Of a DNA stretch of 64,000 nucleotides, positions 37,971-48,069 are shown piece after piece (position 1 is the stretch's first letter; each line of letters opens with the position of its first letter). The notes under the pieces were generated by a model, which made no database searches, was not told the DNA's origin, and worked only from the letters and a program-made list of their open reading frames with translations. Origin of the DNA: Allopusillimonas ginsengisoli (GTDB lineage: Bacteria; Pseudomonadota; Gammaproteobacteria; Burkholderiales; Burkholderiaceae_B); NCBI GenBank assembly GCA_005239165.1, contig RAPG01000008.1, positions 62,001 to 126,000 on the forward strand. Reading direction: 5' to 3'. The position numbers and the translations under genes are program-made.

Positions 37971-39920
37971 CTACTGCATTACACCCGCCTCAATCTCTTC
38001 CATCGCTTCCTGAAGCTCCAGCCATTGCTCTTCGAGCTCGCCCAGTCGCTTGCTCAGTTCACCATGTTCGGCCATAACTTTTTGTCGTTCAGTGCGGCGT
38101 TCGTCAGAATACAGGTCGGGGTCGGCAATCAGAACGTCAAGTTCGGCCTGACGGGTGCGCACACGGTCCATCTCGGTTTCCACCTTGCTCAGTTTTGATT
38201 CCAGCGGCTTGCGCAGTTTGGCCAGTCGTTGGCGGGTTTCAGCCTCGGCACGCCGCTGTGCCTTGCGGTCAAGCGGCGCTTCGCCAGACGCATCGTTTTG
38301 TGCCTCAGCCCGCGCTTCGGCGCGAGCCGCAGCGTTGCGTTCGTTTAGCCACTCTCTGTAGTCTTCGAGGTCACCATCGAACTCATGTACCTTACCGTCG
38401 GCGACGATCCAGAAAGAGTCAACCGTGGTGCGCAATAGGTGCCTGTCATGCGAAACCAGCAACACACTGCCTGAGAACTCTGCCAGTGCCGTTGCCAGCG
38501 CCTCTCGGGTGTCCACGTCCAGGTGGTTGCTGGGCTCGTCCAGCAGCAGCAGGTTGGGCTTTTGCCAGACTATCAAGGAAAGCGCCAGACGTGCTTTCTC
38601 ACCGCCTGACATGGGCGCTACTTTGTTGTTGACAGTATCACCACTAAAGCCAAAACCACCAAGATAATTGCGCAGCTCTTGCTCACGCGCCTGTGGTGCC
38701 AGTCGGGCAAGATGCTGCAGCGGTGTTGCGTCAAGATCGAGCATATCAAGCTGATGCTGTGTAAAGTAGCCGATCTCCAGGCCTTTGGAGGCACGCCGCT
38801 CGCCTTCTAGCGCTGGCAGTGATCCCGCCAGAGTCTTGATCAGCGTACTTTTACCGGCACCATTGACACCCAACACACCAATACGAGCGCCGCCGCGTAC
38901 CATGAGCGTTACGTTTTCAAGAATACGCCTGACCGTGCCATTGTGGACGTCATCAGCGTAACCCGTGGCCACTTTGTCGAGCACGATCAGAGGGTCTGGC
39001 ATGCTTAGGGGTTCAGGAATGCGAATATCAATGCCTGATTCGGCCTGTATAGGCGCCAGCGCCTCCATGCGGGCCAAGGCTTTGACGCGGCTTTGTGCCT
39101 GTTTGGCCTTGGTGGCCTTGGCCTTGAACCTGTCAATAAACCCCTGCAGTCGGGCTGCTTCGCGGGTTTGTCGGTCCCAGGCAATATGCGTCTGTCGCAG
39201 CCGCTCGGCACGTTGCGTCAGAAAGTCTTCATAGCCACCGCGATAGCGCACCAGCTTTTGCTGGTCGAAGTGCAGAATGCTTTTTGCCACGGTATCGAGA
39301 AACTCAGTATCGTGCGAAATCAGTATGACGGTGCCTTGATAGGCGGCGAGCCAGCGCTCCAACCAAAGCATGGCGTCAAGGTCGAGATGGTTGGTTGGCT
39401 CGTCGAGCAGCAGCAGATCAGACGGTGCCATCAGCGCACGCGCCAGGGCAAGACGCATTTGCCAGCCCCCTGAAAAACTGCGCACCGGGCTCATCCATTG
39501 GTCTGGAGCAAACCCCAGGCCCGCCAGCAACTGCTCAGCACGTGAGGGCGCGCTCCATGCATCGGCTTCTATCAAGGCGGACTCGAGTTCGGCAATACGC
39601 TGGCCGTCGCTGTCTGGCGTTTGTGCTCGCTCGCTCTGCAGTGTGCGCAGATGTATATCGCCATCAATGACAAACTCACGTGCGGGCATGCTGTTATCGC
39701 TGATTTCTTGATCAACCGCAGCGATGCGCCAGCCTGGTGGCATGGACACTGTGCCCGCATCGGCGTCGAGCCGGCCTTGCAGCAACGAAAATAGTGTTGA
39801 TTTGCCGGCACCATTCTTGCCGACGATACCCACACGCTCACCGGGGTTAACAACGAATTCAGCGCTCTCAAGCAATACCTTGGTGCCTCGGCGCAGTGTC
39901 AGATTTGTTACACGAATCAC
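37971..39920 (-). CDS. ABC-F family ATP-binding protein (YheS/Uup-like)
   Basis: 649 residues, two ABC domains in one chain and no membrane segments, so a ribosome-associated ABC-F translation factor rather than a transporter. Domain 1: GKNGAGKSTLF, FSGGWQMRLALARAL, LLLDEPTNHLDLDAM. Linker (P-site tooth region) rich in Arg/Lys around QGFIDRFKAKATKAKQAQ. Domain 2: GVNGAGKSTLIK, MSGGEKARLALSL, LLLDEPSNHLDVDT. The C-terminal ~120 residues form a charged coiled coil ending with EELEEQWLELQEAMEEIEAG. Closest in layout to YheS. GTG start overlaps the prmB stop. Confidence 0.92.
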   Translation of the reverse strand: MIRVTNLTLRRGTKVLLESAEFVVNPGERVGIVGKNGAGKSTLFSLLQGRLDADAGTVSMPPGWRIAAVDQEISDNSMPAREFVIDGDIHLRTLQSERAQTPDSDGQRIAELESALIEADAWSAPSRAEQLLAGLGFAPDQWMSPVRSFSGGWQMRLALARALMAPSDLLLLDEPTNHLDLDAMLWLERWLAAYQGTVILISHDTEFLDTVAKSILHFDQQKLVRYRGGYEDFLTQRAERLRQTHIAWDRQTREAARLQGFIDRFKAKATKAKQAQSRVKALARMEALAPIQAESGIDIRIPEPLSMPDPLIVLDKVATGYADDVHNGTVRRILENVTLMVRGGARIGVLGVNGAGKSTLIKTLAGSLPALEGERRASKGLEIGYFTQHQLDMLDLDATPLQHLARLAPQAREQELRNYLGGFGFSGDTVNNKVAPMSGGEKARLALSLIVWQKPNLLLLDEPSNHLDVDTREALATALAEFSGSVLLVSHDRHLLRTTVDSFWIVADGKVHEFDGDLEDYREWLNERNAAARAEARAEAQNDASGEAPLDRKAQRRAEAETRQRLAKLRKPLESKLSKVETEMDRVRTRQAELDVLIADPDLYSDERRTERQKVMAEHGELSKRLGELEEQWLELQEAMEEIEAGVMQ

Positions 39921-40813
39921 GGCTCGAGTTGATCCCGGGTCAGCAGCAAGATTTGATCTTCTGCATTGGCGGTACTTAGCCAGACAGGCTCCAGGTGTGG
40001 AAAAGCAGCCACGAAGTTTTCATATTCGTTGCCGATTTCCAGAACCAGGACGCCATCAGGCACCATGTAATCTGCCGCTTGGTCAATGATGCGTCGGATC
40101 AGCTCCATGCCATCCTCCCCCCCAGCCAGTGCTTCGGTAGGCTCATGCCGGTACTCAGCCGGAAGATTTTCCATAGACTGCGTGTTGACATACGGAGGGT
40201 TGCATACGATAAGGTTGTATTCGCATTGTGGCAACTGATCGAAGAGATCGCTGCAATGCGTGGTAATGCGCCCATCCAGCCCTGACAGTTCAATATTCTG
40301 GTCGGCCACTTCAAGCGCACGTTCTGACAGATCGACAGCATCTACCTGGGCACTGGGGAAGGCCAGCGCCGACAAAACGGCCAGACAGCCTGAACCCGTG
40401 CACAGATCAAGCACATAATCGACGTTGTCGGCATCAGGCACCCACGGGCTAAAACCCTCTGCAAGCAGCTCTGATATTGGGGAGCGTGGAATGATAACGC
40501 TGGAATTGACCACAAAACGGTGCCCCTGCAGCCAGGCCTCGCCCGTAAGATAGGCCGCCGGAATACGCTCATTGATGCGGCGATCAAGCAGCTTGAGAAA
40601 GCGCTCGCGCTCTTCGGGCAGTACCCGTGCATCAAGAAATGGTTCTAGAGTATCGAGAGGCAGGTTGAGTGTGTGCAGCAGCAAGTAAGCCGCCTCGTCC
40701 CAGGCGTTATCACTGCCGTGGCCAAAAGACAGCCGGGCGACGTTAAACTGACTGACAGCGTACCGTAAAAGGTCGCGCAGAGTGAAAAGCGCCTGATGAG
40801 CGGAATCGTGCAT
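39917..40813 (-). CDS. prmB: Ribosomal protein L3 N5-glutamine methyltransferase PrmB
   Basis: 298 residues; SAM-dependent methylation of a Gln in ribosomal protein L3. Helical N-terminal domain, then Rossmann fold with VLDLCTGSGCLAVLSAL and the glutamine-binding NPPY motif in LIVCNPPYVNTQSM. The context separates it from PrmC (release factors), which usually sits next to prfA: here it is followed by an ABC-F ATPase and preceded by dapE, an order common for prmB in betaproteobacteria. Confidence 0.93.
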   Translation of the reverse strand: MHDSAHQALFTLRDLLRYAVSQFNVARLSFGHGSDNAWDEAAYLLLHTLNLPLDTLEPFLDARVLPEERERFLKLLDRRINERIPAAYLTGEAWLQGHRFVVNSSVIIPRSPISELLAEGFSPWVPDADNVDYVLDLCTGSGCLAVLSALAFPSAQVDAVDLSERALEVADQNIELSGLDGRITTHCSDLFDQLPQCEYNLIVCNPPYVNTQSMENLPAEYRHEPTEALAGGEDGMELIRRIIDQAADYMVPDGVLVLEIGNEYENFVAAFPHLEPVWLSTANAEDQILLLTRDQLEP

Positions 40814-40827
40814 GAAGAATCCAATAG

Positions 40828-41967
40828 TTAACGCACGCTCAAAAGGTGTTGCAGCGTGCGCCGGTAAATGTTTTTGAGAGGATCAAGCGTATCGATCCGG
40901 ATATGTTCGTTGACCTGGTGAATGCTGGCATTAATGGGGCCAAATTCAATGACCTGGGGGCACATGCGTGCAATAAAACGTCCGTCGGATGTGCCGCCGG
41001 TTGTGGACATCTGAGTCTGTATGCCTGTTTCGTCCAAAATGGCCTGCGTCAATGCCGCACTCAGTTCTCCCGGAGGTGTCAGAAACGGCTCTCCACCCAG
41101 CGTCCAGACAAGATCATAGTCTAGATTATGTTTGTCTAAAATTGCTTCGGTATATTGCTTGAGCGTTTCAGGCTTGCTGGCGGTTGAAAAACGGAAGTTA
41201 AAGTCTAGGGTTGCCGTACCAGGCACGACATTGGTTGCACCCGTTCCTGAGTTCAAATTAGATACCTGAAATGTGGTCGGCGGAAAATACGCATTGCCCG
41301 TATCCCAAGTTTTTTCAGTAAGCTCAGCCAGCGCAGGTGCCAACATATGAATGGGGTTGCGTGCCAGATGAGGGTAGGCCACATGGCCCTGCTTGCCTTT
41401 GACCACTAGCCGGCCAGAAAGCGACCCACGTCTTCCATTTTTGACGACATCACCCAGGGTGTCAGCGGATGTAGGTTCGCCGACGATGCAATAGTCAAAA
41501 CGGGCGCCGCGACGTGACAACGTTTCACAGACCTTGACTGTCCCATTGATCGAAGGGCCTTCCTCATCAGACGTGATCAGCAAAGCGATTGAGCCGTCGT
41601 GATCGGCATTGCCGGCCAGAAACTCTTCAACTGCAACCACGAAAGCGGCGATCGAGCTTTTCATGTCGGCCGCACCGCGTCCGTAGAGTATGCCATTGCG
41701 TTCAGTTGGCACGAAAGGATTGCTCAGCCATTGTTCGAGCGGCCCGGTGGGTACGACGTCGGTATGGCCGGCAAAAACCAATAGAGGGCTGGCGCGTCCA
41801 CGCCGTGCCCATAAATTGGTGACATCCTCAAAAACCATAATTTCGCACTCAAAGCCGACGGCTTCCAGACGTTGAATTAATAGTGACTGGCAGCCTTGAT
41901 CATGGGGTGTGACCGACGGGCGCGAAAGCAAGTCGCGGGCAAGATCAAGTACAGCAGAATCAGACAT
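40828..41967 (-). CDS. dapE: Succinyl-diaminopimelate desuccinylase
   Basis: 379-residue M20 dinuclear zinc hydrolase that frees LL-diaminopimelate for lysine and peptidoglycan. Metal-site sequence [27 protein letters not shown], catalytic Glu in [11 protein letters not shown], and [14 protein letters not shown] near the end. A bacterial exopeptidase-type dimerisation domain lies in the middle. It abuts dapD by one base; together with dapC this is a dapC-dapD-dapE run. Confidence 0.97.
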   Translation of the reverse strand: MSDSAVLDLARDLLSRPSVTPHDQGCQSLLIQRLEAVGFECEIMVFEDVTNLWARRGRASPLLVFAGHTDVVPTGPLEQWLSNPFVPTERNGILYGRGAADMKSSIAAFVVAVEEFLAGNADHDGSIALLITSDEEGPSINGTVKVCETLSRRGARFDYCIVGEPTSADTLGDVVKNGRRGSLSGRLVVKGKQGHVAYPHLARNPIHMLAPALAELTEKTWDTGNAYFPPTTFQVSNLNSGTGATNVVPGTATLDFNFRFSTASKPETLKQYTEAILDKHNLDYDLVWTLGGEPFLTPPGELSAALTQAILDETGIQTQMSTTGGTSDGRFIARMCPQVIEFGPINASIHQVNEHIRIDTLDPLKNIYRRTLQHLLSVR

Positions 41968-42788
41968 TAAGCCCTCAGCAAATCATTGACACTGGTTTTG
42001 GCGCGAGTTTTGGCGTCAACGCGCTTTACGATGACCGCGCACGCCAGACTATGCGAACCGTCGGCCGCAGGCAATGCGCCTGGTACAACGACCGAACCTG
42101 ACGGTACGCGGCCATATGTGATTTCGCCTGTTTCACGGTTGTAGATTTTAGTGCTCTGGGATAAAAACACGCCCATGGCGAGTACCGAGTTTTCCTCCAC
42201 AATTACGCCCTCAACCACTTCGGAGCGTGCGCCGATAAAGCAGTTGTCTTCAATGATAGTGGGATTGGCCTGTAGTGGTTCAAGCACGCCACCTATGCCC
42301 ACACCACCCGAAAGATGAACGTTTTTGCCGATCTGTGCGCAGGAACCTACCGTTGCCCAGGTGTCAATCATGGTGCCTTCGTCAACGTAAGCGCCTATGT
42401 TGACGTACGAGGGCATGAGCACTACATTTTTTCCGATATATGCGCCGTGGCGGGCCACTGCGGGGGGCACGACACGAAAGCCTTCATCGGCAAACTGCTG
42501 GCCCGTGTAGGACTCAAACTTGGTCGGTACTTTGTCGTAGAACTGCAGAGAACCGCAGCCCGTTACGACGTTTTCTTGCAGCCTGAATGACAACAAAACT
42601 GCTTTTTTGACCCACTGATGCACAACCCATTCACTTTCGTGCTTTTCGGCCACGCGGAGCTTTCCGCGATCTAGTGCGGCCAGTGTTTCCTGGACGGCGT
42701 GATAGATGTCGGCGTGGCCGGAAGTGGGCGAAAGATCGCTGCGGATATCCCACGCGTTTTCAATTGTGCTTTGTAAGTCAGATTTCAT
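41967..42788 (-). CDS. dapD: 2,3,4,5-tetrahydropyridine-2,6-dicarboxylate N-succinyltransferase
   Basis: About 273 residues, a trimeric left-handed beta-helix enzyme that succinylates tetrahydrodipicolinate. The start is taken at the second Met ([17 protein letters not shown]), the usual DapD beginning; the longer frame from 42803 adds MRYLL. Hexapeptide repeats cover residues ~100-230 ([38 protein letters not shown]). Immediately upstream of dapE. Confidence 0.97.
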   Translation of the reverse strand: MKSDLQSTIENAWDIRSDLSPTSGHADIYHAVQETLAALDRGKLRVAEKHESEWVVHQWVKKAVLLSFRLQENVVTGCGSLQFYDKVPTKFESYTGQQFADEGFRVVPPAVARHGAYIGKNVVLMPSYVNIGAYVDEGTMIDTWATVGSCAQIGKNVHLSGGVGIGGVLEPLQANPTIIEDNCFIGARSEVVEGVIVEENSVLAMGVFLSQSTKIYNRETGEITYGRVPSGSVVVPGALPAADGSHSLACAVIVKRVDAKTRAKTSVNDLLRA

Positions 42789-42902
42789 AAGCAAGTACCG
42801 CATATAGGTTGAGGAAAAGGCTGGCCGTGCAAGACGGCGGGTTTTGTATGAATGCTGGCCAGCTGGCGCCAGCGTGCCGAAGAAGAAGTGATGTTGCCCG
42901 CA

Positions 42903-44102
42903 CTAAGCATGGCTTTGATGTACAAACAATGCTATGCGTTCAGCCGCTTCAATACATTGCGCCAAGGGGGCTACCAGTGCAAGACGGATACGGCCTGTGC
43001 CGGGATTGATGCCATGTGCTTCGCGCGCAAGAAAGCTGCCGGGAAGAGTGGTAACACCGGTAGTGGCGTACAACTGACGCACAAAGTTAGTGTCGCTGTC
43101 GGGCGTAGCTGCCCATAAATAAAACGAGGCATCTGGTCTGGCCAGGTCGAGCACTGGGTTCAATATGGGGAGAACAGCATCGAATTTTTCGCGATAAAGC
43201 CGTCGGTTTTCAATAACATGGTCTTCATCGCCCCACGCTGCAACACTGGCGGCAGACACCACGGCGCTCATCGCGCTGCCGTGGTAGGTGCGGTACAGCA
43301 AAAACGCCTCGATCAGCTGCGCGTCGCCGGCTACAAAGCCTGAGCGCAGACCGGGTACATTTGAACGTTTTGAGAGGCTGGAAAAACACACCAGATTGCG
43401 ATAATTGGTGCGCCCCAGCTTTGCTGCCGCTTCCAGACCGCCCAGTGGCGCGTGCCCTTCGTCAAGATAGATTTCAGAATAGCATTCGTCAGAAGCGATG
43501 ACGAAATTATGTTCATCAGATAGTGCGAACAACGTGCGCCAGTTATCGAGCGACATAACATTGCCTGCCGGGTTGCCAGGCGAGCACACATACAACAGTG
43601 CCGTGTTGCGCCAGACGTCGGCGGGCACGTCGGCCCAGTTGCAGCCAAAACCATGGGCGGCATCGGCATTGACGTAATAAGGCGCGGCTCCGGCGAGCAG
43701 CGCCGCCCCTTCGTAAATTTGATAAAAAGGGTTGGGGCATACGACTTGCGCGCCTGCTCCCGGGTTTATGACAGTTTGGGCGAAGGCAAACAGCGCCTCA
43801 CGAGAACCCAGTACGGGCAACACTTGCGTGTCGGGGTCTGGTCGGGGTATGTGGTAGCGTTTTTCAAGCCAGCTTGCAATGGCCAGTCGTAACGTTGCAT
43901 CGCCTTTGGTGGGTGGATACACAGCCAGGCCCGCAGTGGCGTGTTTAAGTGCGTCTTCAATAAGGATGGGCGTGGCGTGGCGTGGCTCACCAATCGAAAG
44001 ATTGATGGGCTCAAGCCCGGCGGGGGGGGAGCCGGCCTGCGCTAGCAGCTCCCGGAGTTTCGCGAACGGGTAGGGATGCAAGGCGCTTAGACGAGGATTC
44101 AT
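42903..44102 (-). CDS. dapC: Succinyldiaminopimelate transaminase (DapC type)
   Basis: 399-residue fold-type I PLP aminotransferase. NLSIGEPRHATP near the N-terminus, VCSPGNPAGNVM, SDECYSEIYLDEG with the PLP Asp, and the PLP Lys in CFSSLSKRSNVPGLRSGF. Its position upstream of dapD and dapE supports the DapC role rather than a generic aminotransferase. The ATG at 44102 overlaps the beginning of a divergent frame, and no strong ribosome-binding site is visible. Confidence 0.92.
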   Translation of the reverse strand: MNPRLSALHPYPFAKLRELLAQAGSPPAGLEPINLSIGEPRHATPILIEDALKHATAGLAVYPPTKGDATLRLAIASWLEKRYHIPRPDPDTQVLPVLGSREALFAFAQTVINPGAGAQVVCPNPFYQIYEGAALLAGAAPYYVNADAAHGFGCNWADVPADVWRNTALLYVCSPGNPAGNVMSLDNWRTLFALSDEHNFVIASDECYSEIYLDEGHAPLGGLEAAAKLGRTNYRNLVCFSSLSKRSNVPGLRSGFVAGDAQLIEAFLLYRTYHGSAMSAVVSAASVAAWGDEDHVIENRRLYREKFDAVLPILNPVLDLARPDASFYLWAATPDSDTNFVRQLYATTGVTTLPGSFLAREAHGINPGTGRIRLALVAPLAQCIEAAERIALFVHQSHA

Positions 44103-44439
44103 GGTGGCCGTCGATGCTGCTGTGGGTTGGTGTGGCCAGCTCGGTTATCGCGTCCGGATCAAGATCAAAGATGTAGTTAACAGCAAGGTGTTCTTAACCA
44201 GACGGGAGGCAGTGCTATGGGCCAACACGCTTAAAGCAGAAATTATAGAGGATAGTGAGTCGCCAAACGAGAAGATTCATGTGACGGAGCACATACTGCT
44301 TCAGTCGTGGGCACGTTGTCATCTGTGGAGAGGGGTTTGGTATCGGGGCAAACAAGTCCGGCCTGAGTGCCATCAAGTATTCAGTGTGTACAACACTAAT
44401 ATTGATACCTGTGAGGCCGTCAATCACAATAAATTGTAA
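44101..44439 (+). pseudogene. Probable N-terminal remnant of a tyrosine-type integrase; rest of 44.1-44.6 kb has no gene
   Basis: The frame codes 112 residues. Residues 15-50, GYRVRIKIKDVVNSKVFLTR followed by REAVLWANTLKAEI, resemble the AP2-like/Arm DNA-binding domain of phage integrases (usual pattern: aromatic-R-x-R-x-K..K-F-x-T-K-x-A-x-x-W-A-x-x-x-E-x-E). The sequence then degenerates and no core-binding or catalytic domain follows. The first 14 residues overlap dapC and are unlikely to be native. Between 44440 and 44588 I see nothing beyond an AT-rich stretch likely to hold the promoter of the next gene. Confidence 0.4.
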
Positions 44440-44588
44440 ACATATAAAACCCTTGCGGCGCTAACGGAGAACACTAATTATGCTTAGGTATTTCAATTCA
44501 TTGAATACCACTGTCTGAATATTGCCATTTGCGCTTTTGGACATGGTCTGGCACTATAAAAGGCTTGACAATGAATTAAGGAGCATCC

Positions 44589-45461
44589 ATGCCAATATCA
44601 AAAATATTCGGCCGACGTGCCCGTTTGGCCGTATCGGCGCTCATAGCCGGCGCCAGTTTCATCGCGGCACCGGTGCATGCCGAAAGTAAAGGCACCGTAA
44701 AACTGGCATATGTCGAGTGGTCCTCGACGGTAGCATCCACCAACGTGGTCAAAGTTGTACTTGAGAAGGCCGGGTACGACGTCAAAAATATATCACTGGC
44801 TGGGGCGGCAATGTGGCAGTCTGTAGCTACCGGAGATGCCGACGCCTTACTGGCCGGGTGGCTGCCTACTACGCACGAAGATTATTTTAAAAAGCTGGGT
44901 GACAAGGTCGATGACCTGGGCGTCAACCTGGATGGCACCAAGCTTGGTCTGGCAGTACCTGCTTATACAAAAATCGATTCTATCGATCAGTTAAATGATC
45001 ATGCTAAAGATCTCAACAACGAAATCATTGGTATTGATCCTGGTGCAGGTCTGCAGCGTCTCAGCGGCGAAGTCGTTAAAAAATACGACCTGAAGCTGCG
45101 CCTGCGTGATGGCAGTGATGCCACGATGACTGCAGCCTTGGGTAACGCCATCAAAAACAAAGAAGACATTGTGGTTACGGCCTGGACGCCGCACTGGATG
45201 TTTTCACGCTGGGACCTAAAATACCTCGATGACCCCAAGGGTGTTTATGGTGGTGCCGAGCAAATCCACACTATTGCGCGTAAGGGCCTGAAAAAAGACA
45301 TGCCCGAAGCCTATGCCATCCTCAAGAATTTTTCCTGGACGGCAGAAGACATGGGTAAAGTCATGCTTGCAAACGAGCAAGGCGGTGACCCTTACGAGAA
45401 CGCCAAAAAATGGGTTGAAGAAAACCCAGAGCAGGTCAAGAAATGGCTGGGCAATAGCTAA
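44589..45461 (+). CDS. Glycine betaine/proline-type ABC transporter substrate-binding protein (OpuAC family)
   Basis: 290 residues with a signal peptide ending VHAES. The OpuAC fold is indicated by GTVKLAYVEWSSTVASTNVV, MWQSVATGDADALLAGWLPT (aromatic-cage Trp region), IGIDPGAGLQR and VVTAWTPHWMFSRWDLKYL. Captures a quaternary ammonium compound such as glycine betaine or choline for uptake, often for osmoprotection. AAGGAG sits seven bases before the ATG. A terminator separates it from the ATPase and permease genes. Confidence 0.93.
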   Translation: MPISKIFGRRARLAVSALIAGASFIAAPVHAESKGTVKLAYVEWSSTVASTNVVKVVLEKAGYDVKNISLAGAAMWQSVATGDADALLAGWLPTTHEDYFKKLGDKVDDLGVNLDGTKLGLAVPAYTKIDSIDQLNDHAKDLNNEIIGIDPGAGLQRLSGEVVKKYDLKLRLRDGSDATMTAALGNAIKNKEDIVVTAWTPHWMFSRWDLKYLDDPKGVYGGAEQIHTIARKGLKKDMPEAYAILKNFSWTAEDMGKVMLANEQGGDPYENAKKWVEENPEQVKKWLGNS

Positions 45462-45482
45462 TCTTCTTAGCCATACCCACGA

Positions 45483-45528
45483 CAGGCCAACGCAGCACAT
45501 TAACAGGTGGCGTTGGCCTGGTTTTTTT
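45483..45528 (+). terminator. Terminator/attenuator between the substrate-binding and ATPase genes
   Basis: CAGGCCAACGC (45483-45493) and GCGTTGGCCTG (45510-45520) form a perfect 11-bp stem, followed by GTTTTTTT. It should raise binding-protein output relative to the ATPase and permease. Confidence 0.88.
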
Positions 45529-45547
45529 GACGAGCAAGGCATGACTG

Positions 45548-46765
45548 ATGAATGAAAACAACAATGAAAGCAAGACCGTAAAGATACAAGTACGCGATCT
45601 AAGCAAAGTCTTTGGTTCTAATCCAAAGCACGCGCTCAAACTGCGCGACTCAGGTATGAAGCGCCCTGAAATCTTCGAAAAAACAGGTCAAACACTGGCC
45701 TTATCCAATATCTCGTTTGATGTCTACGAAGGCGAGCTCTTGGTCATCATGGGGTTATCGGGGTCGGGGAAATCCACATTGATACGCTGCCTGAACCGGC
45801 TTATAGATCCCACTGAAGGCACCATACTTATTGATGATGAACCCATTACCGGTATCAGCGAGAAACGATTGCTGGAGGCTAGGCGGCGTCATTTTTCTAT
45901 GGTGTTTCAAAATTTCGCGCTTTTTCCACATCGTACAGTTCAGCACAATGCTGAATTCGGACTAGAAATCCGCGGCACCAGTAAATCGGAACGCGCAAAG
46001 ATAGCCCGAGAGGCGCTTGAACAGGTCGGCCTCAAAGGGTGGGAAGATTCTTACCCCCATCAGTTGTCAGGTGGCATGCAGCAGCGAGTCGGGCTCGCCC
46101 GTGCATTGGCCAACGATTCCTCGGTATTGTTGATGGACGAAGCCTTTTCCGCGTTGGACCCCCTCATTCGCAGAGATATGCAAAGCGAATTGCAAGAACT
46201 GCAATACCACACCAAAAAAACCACGGTTTTTATCACCCATGATCTGGATGAGGCCATCAATATTGGCGATCGGATCATTCTGTTGAAAGACGGTGAAATC
46301 GTGCAAGAGGGCACGCCCGAGCAGATACTCACCAATCCCGCCAACGATTACGTTGCCCGTTTCATCGAAGGGGTGGACAAGACGCGCGTGTTAACCGCCA
46401 GCAACGCCATGCGCCCAGTGCGCGCCACCGCTCGCGAGAACGATGGGCCGCGAACCTTGTTGCACAAGATGAGCGAGAACAGTATTGATTCGATCTACAT
46501 CACGACGCGAGACCGCCGTTTGTTGGGTCTGGTCGAAGCGGCGGCGGCTAACGAAGCCATGCAGGCCAAACAAGACAACATACGTGACCTGATCGATCCC
46601 AATGTGCCTACCGTCGGGCCAGATGAGCCGCTCAGCTCTATTTTTGGCATGTTTGATGCGCGCAGCGTGCCTGTAGCCGTTGTTGATGAAGGTGGACGCT
46701 TGTTGGGCGTGGTCGTAAAGGGCGCCGTTCTTGATGAACTGGCCAAGGCAGGAGGTGAACAATAA
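45548..46765 (+). CDS. Glycine betaine/proline-type ABC transporter ATP-binding protein (ProV/OpuAA) with CBS domains
   Basis: 405 residues. A ProV-like N-terminal extension (VRDLSKVFGSNPKHALKL) precedes the ATPase: MGLSGSGKSTLIRCLNRL, FQNFALFPHRTV, LSGGMQQRVGLARALA, LLMDEAFSALDPLIR, ITHDLDEA. The C-terminal ~130 residues are a CBS pair, which in OpuA senses ionic strength or c-di-AMP. The gene overlaps the permease by one base. Confidence 0.95.
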   Translation: MNENNNESKTVKIQVRDLSKVFGSNPKHALKLRDSGMKRPEIFEKTGQTLALSNISFDVYEGELLVIMGLSGSGKSTLIRCLNRLIDPTEGTILIDDEPITGISEKRLLEARRRHFSMVFQNFALFPHRTVQHNAEFGLEIRGTSKSERAKIAREALEQVGLKGWEDSYPHQLSGGMQQRVGLARALANDSSVLLMDEAFSALDPLIRRDMQSELQELQYHTKKTTVFITHDLDEAINIGDRIILLKDGEIVQEGTPEQILTNPANDYVARFIEGVDKTRVLTASNAMRPVRATARENDGPRTLLHKMSENSIDSIYITTRDRRLLGLVEAAAANEAMQAKQDNIRDLIDPNVPTVGPDEPLSSIFGMFDARSVPVAVVDEGGRLLGVVVKGAVLDELAKAGGEQ

Positions 46766-47610
46766 TGGAAACAATTATCCCCCGCATACCATTAGGCGAC
46801 TGGATCGAGACCGGACTAGAGTGGCTGACGACGGAATATTCCGGAGTTACCCGGGCAATTGCCCGTCTTACCCAGAGTGGCATCGACGTACTGGATGGCA
46901 CCTTGCTGGCTATACCAGACTGGGCATTGATCGCGATCATCGCATTGATTTGCTGGCGCCTGTCGGGTTGGCGGCTGGCCTTAGGTGCTGTTTTAGGTCT
47001 TGAACTTATTCTCAATATGGGCTTGTGGCAGCCCATGGTACAGACGCTGACACTGGTGGTGATCGCCACAGCGGTCGCGGTGATGATAGCGTTACCTATC
47101 GGTATCATGGCTGCCTTATCATCCCGCTTGTATCGCGTGGTCATGCCTGTGCTCGATTTCATGCAGACCATGCCCGCCTTTGTTTATTTGATACCCGCGA
47201 TTCCATTTTTTGGTATTGGTTCAGTATCCGCTATTTTTGCCACGGTAATTTTCTCCATGCCTCCGGCCATTCGGTTGACCATTCTGGGAATTCGACAGGT
47301 ACCGGCCGAGTTAGTCGAGGCGGCTGATGCCTACGGAGCAACGCGAACCCAGAAGTTGCTCAAGGTTCAGTTTCCGCTTTCTTTACCTACGATTATGGCT
47401 GGGATCAACCAGACCATTATGCTGGCCTTGTCCATGGTCGTTATCGCAGCCATGATTGGTGCCGAGGGCCTGGGAAGTGAAGTTTGGCGTGCGATTCAAC
47501 GTCTGCGGCCGGGCGATGGCTTTGAGGCAGGTATTGCAGTCGTCATTCTAGCCATGCTGCTGGATCGCATCACGCAATCCTTGCGCAAGTCGAGCAGCAA
47601 GAAGGAATAA
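46765..47610 (+). CDS. Glycine betaine/proline-type ABC transporter permease (ProW/OpuAB)
   Basis: 281-residue inner-membrane permease. A ~45-residue amphipathic/cytoplasmic N-terminus is followed by about six helices and the BPD-type coupling region AADAYGATRTQKLLKVQFPLS (read as ..EAADAYGATRTQKLL..), with MDFMQTMPAFVYLIP-type sequence before it (LDFMQTMPAFVYLIPAIPFF). Works with the two preceding genes. Confidence 0.95.
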   Translation: METIIPRIPLGDWIETGLEWLTTEYSGVTRAIARLTQSGIDVLDGTLLAIPDWALIAIIALICWRLSGWRLALGAVLGLELILNMGLWQPMVQTLTLVVIATAVAVMIALPIGIMAALSSRLYRVVMPVLDFMQTMPAFVYLIPAIPFFGIGSVSAIFATVIFSMPPAIRLTILGIRQVPAELVEAADAYGATRTQKLLKVQFPLSLPTIMAGINQTIMLALSMVVIAAMIGAEGLGSEVWRAIQRLRPGDGFEAGIAVVILAMLLDRITQSLRKSSSKKE

Positions 47611-47734
47611 CGTTAAGAGCTAGCATTAAGGAATTAACGCCAGGAATTAACGCTAGGGAATAGCACCAGTGCCTTTTCGGCTCGCGGGTTTAAGACGCGG
47701 TGTCGGCCTTGTGCAGAATCAATAACTATGCAGC

Positions 47735-47773
47735 AAAAAATGCGTCAGCCGATGTAGGGCTGGCGCATTTTTT
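47735..47773. terminator. Rho-independent terminator, possibly bidirectional
   Basis: AAAAAATGCGTCAGCC (47735-47750), 7-base loop, GGCTGGCGCATTTTTT (47758-47773): a 16-bp arm pair with one G-T pair and T/A runs on both sides. It ends the ABC transporter operon about 125 bases after the permease stop. Confidence 0.88.
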
Positions 47774-47798
47774 ATGGCACCTCTCAAACTATGGACGA

Positions 47799-47819
47799 CA
47801 AACTCAGGCTATGAGTTTG
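47799..47819. promoter_or_regulatory. Candidate operator palindrome upstream of the second TRAP operon
   Basis: CAAACTCA - GGCTA - TGAGTTTG is a perfect 8-bp inverted repeat about 250 bases before dctQ. A 6-bp pair CGCACG/CGTGCG follows at 47825-47846. The IclR protein encoded at the end of the operon is a natural candidate binder, but this is inferred. Confidence 0.35.
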
Positions 47820-48069
47820 CCGAACGCACGGTGACGCTATCGTGCGGGCATCTTGTTGCAGGCTCTCCATCACCCAGGGGACTACGCTCGCCATGCAAAC
47901 CAAACGTACTTACTGCGCGGCGGGGATACTAAAGCATCGCGTTATTCACGCGGCATGCAGAAACATTTTTGTTAAGACTAGGGCGATAGGGATTTCACTA
48001 ATAGGAACAAAACGTATCACTTTCTATATTAACGAGTAGATTGCAAACACAAACAGGGGCACGCGCACC

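Larger units (their letters stand above)
47611..48069. other. Gene-free region between the two transporter operons
   Basis: 459 bases with no credible gene. In order it holds short 13-base-spaced GGAATTAACGC direct repeats (47630-47640, 47643-47653), a terminator (47735-47773), and two inverted repeats that could be operators for the TRAP operon (47799-47819 and 47825-47846). Confidence 0.7.
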
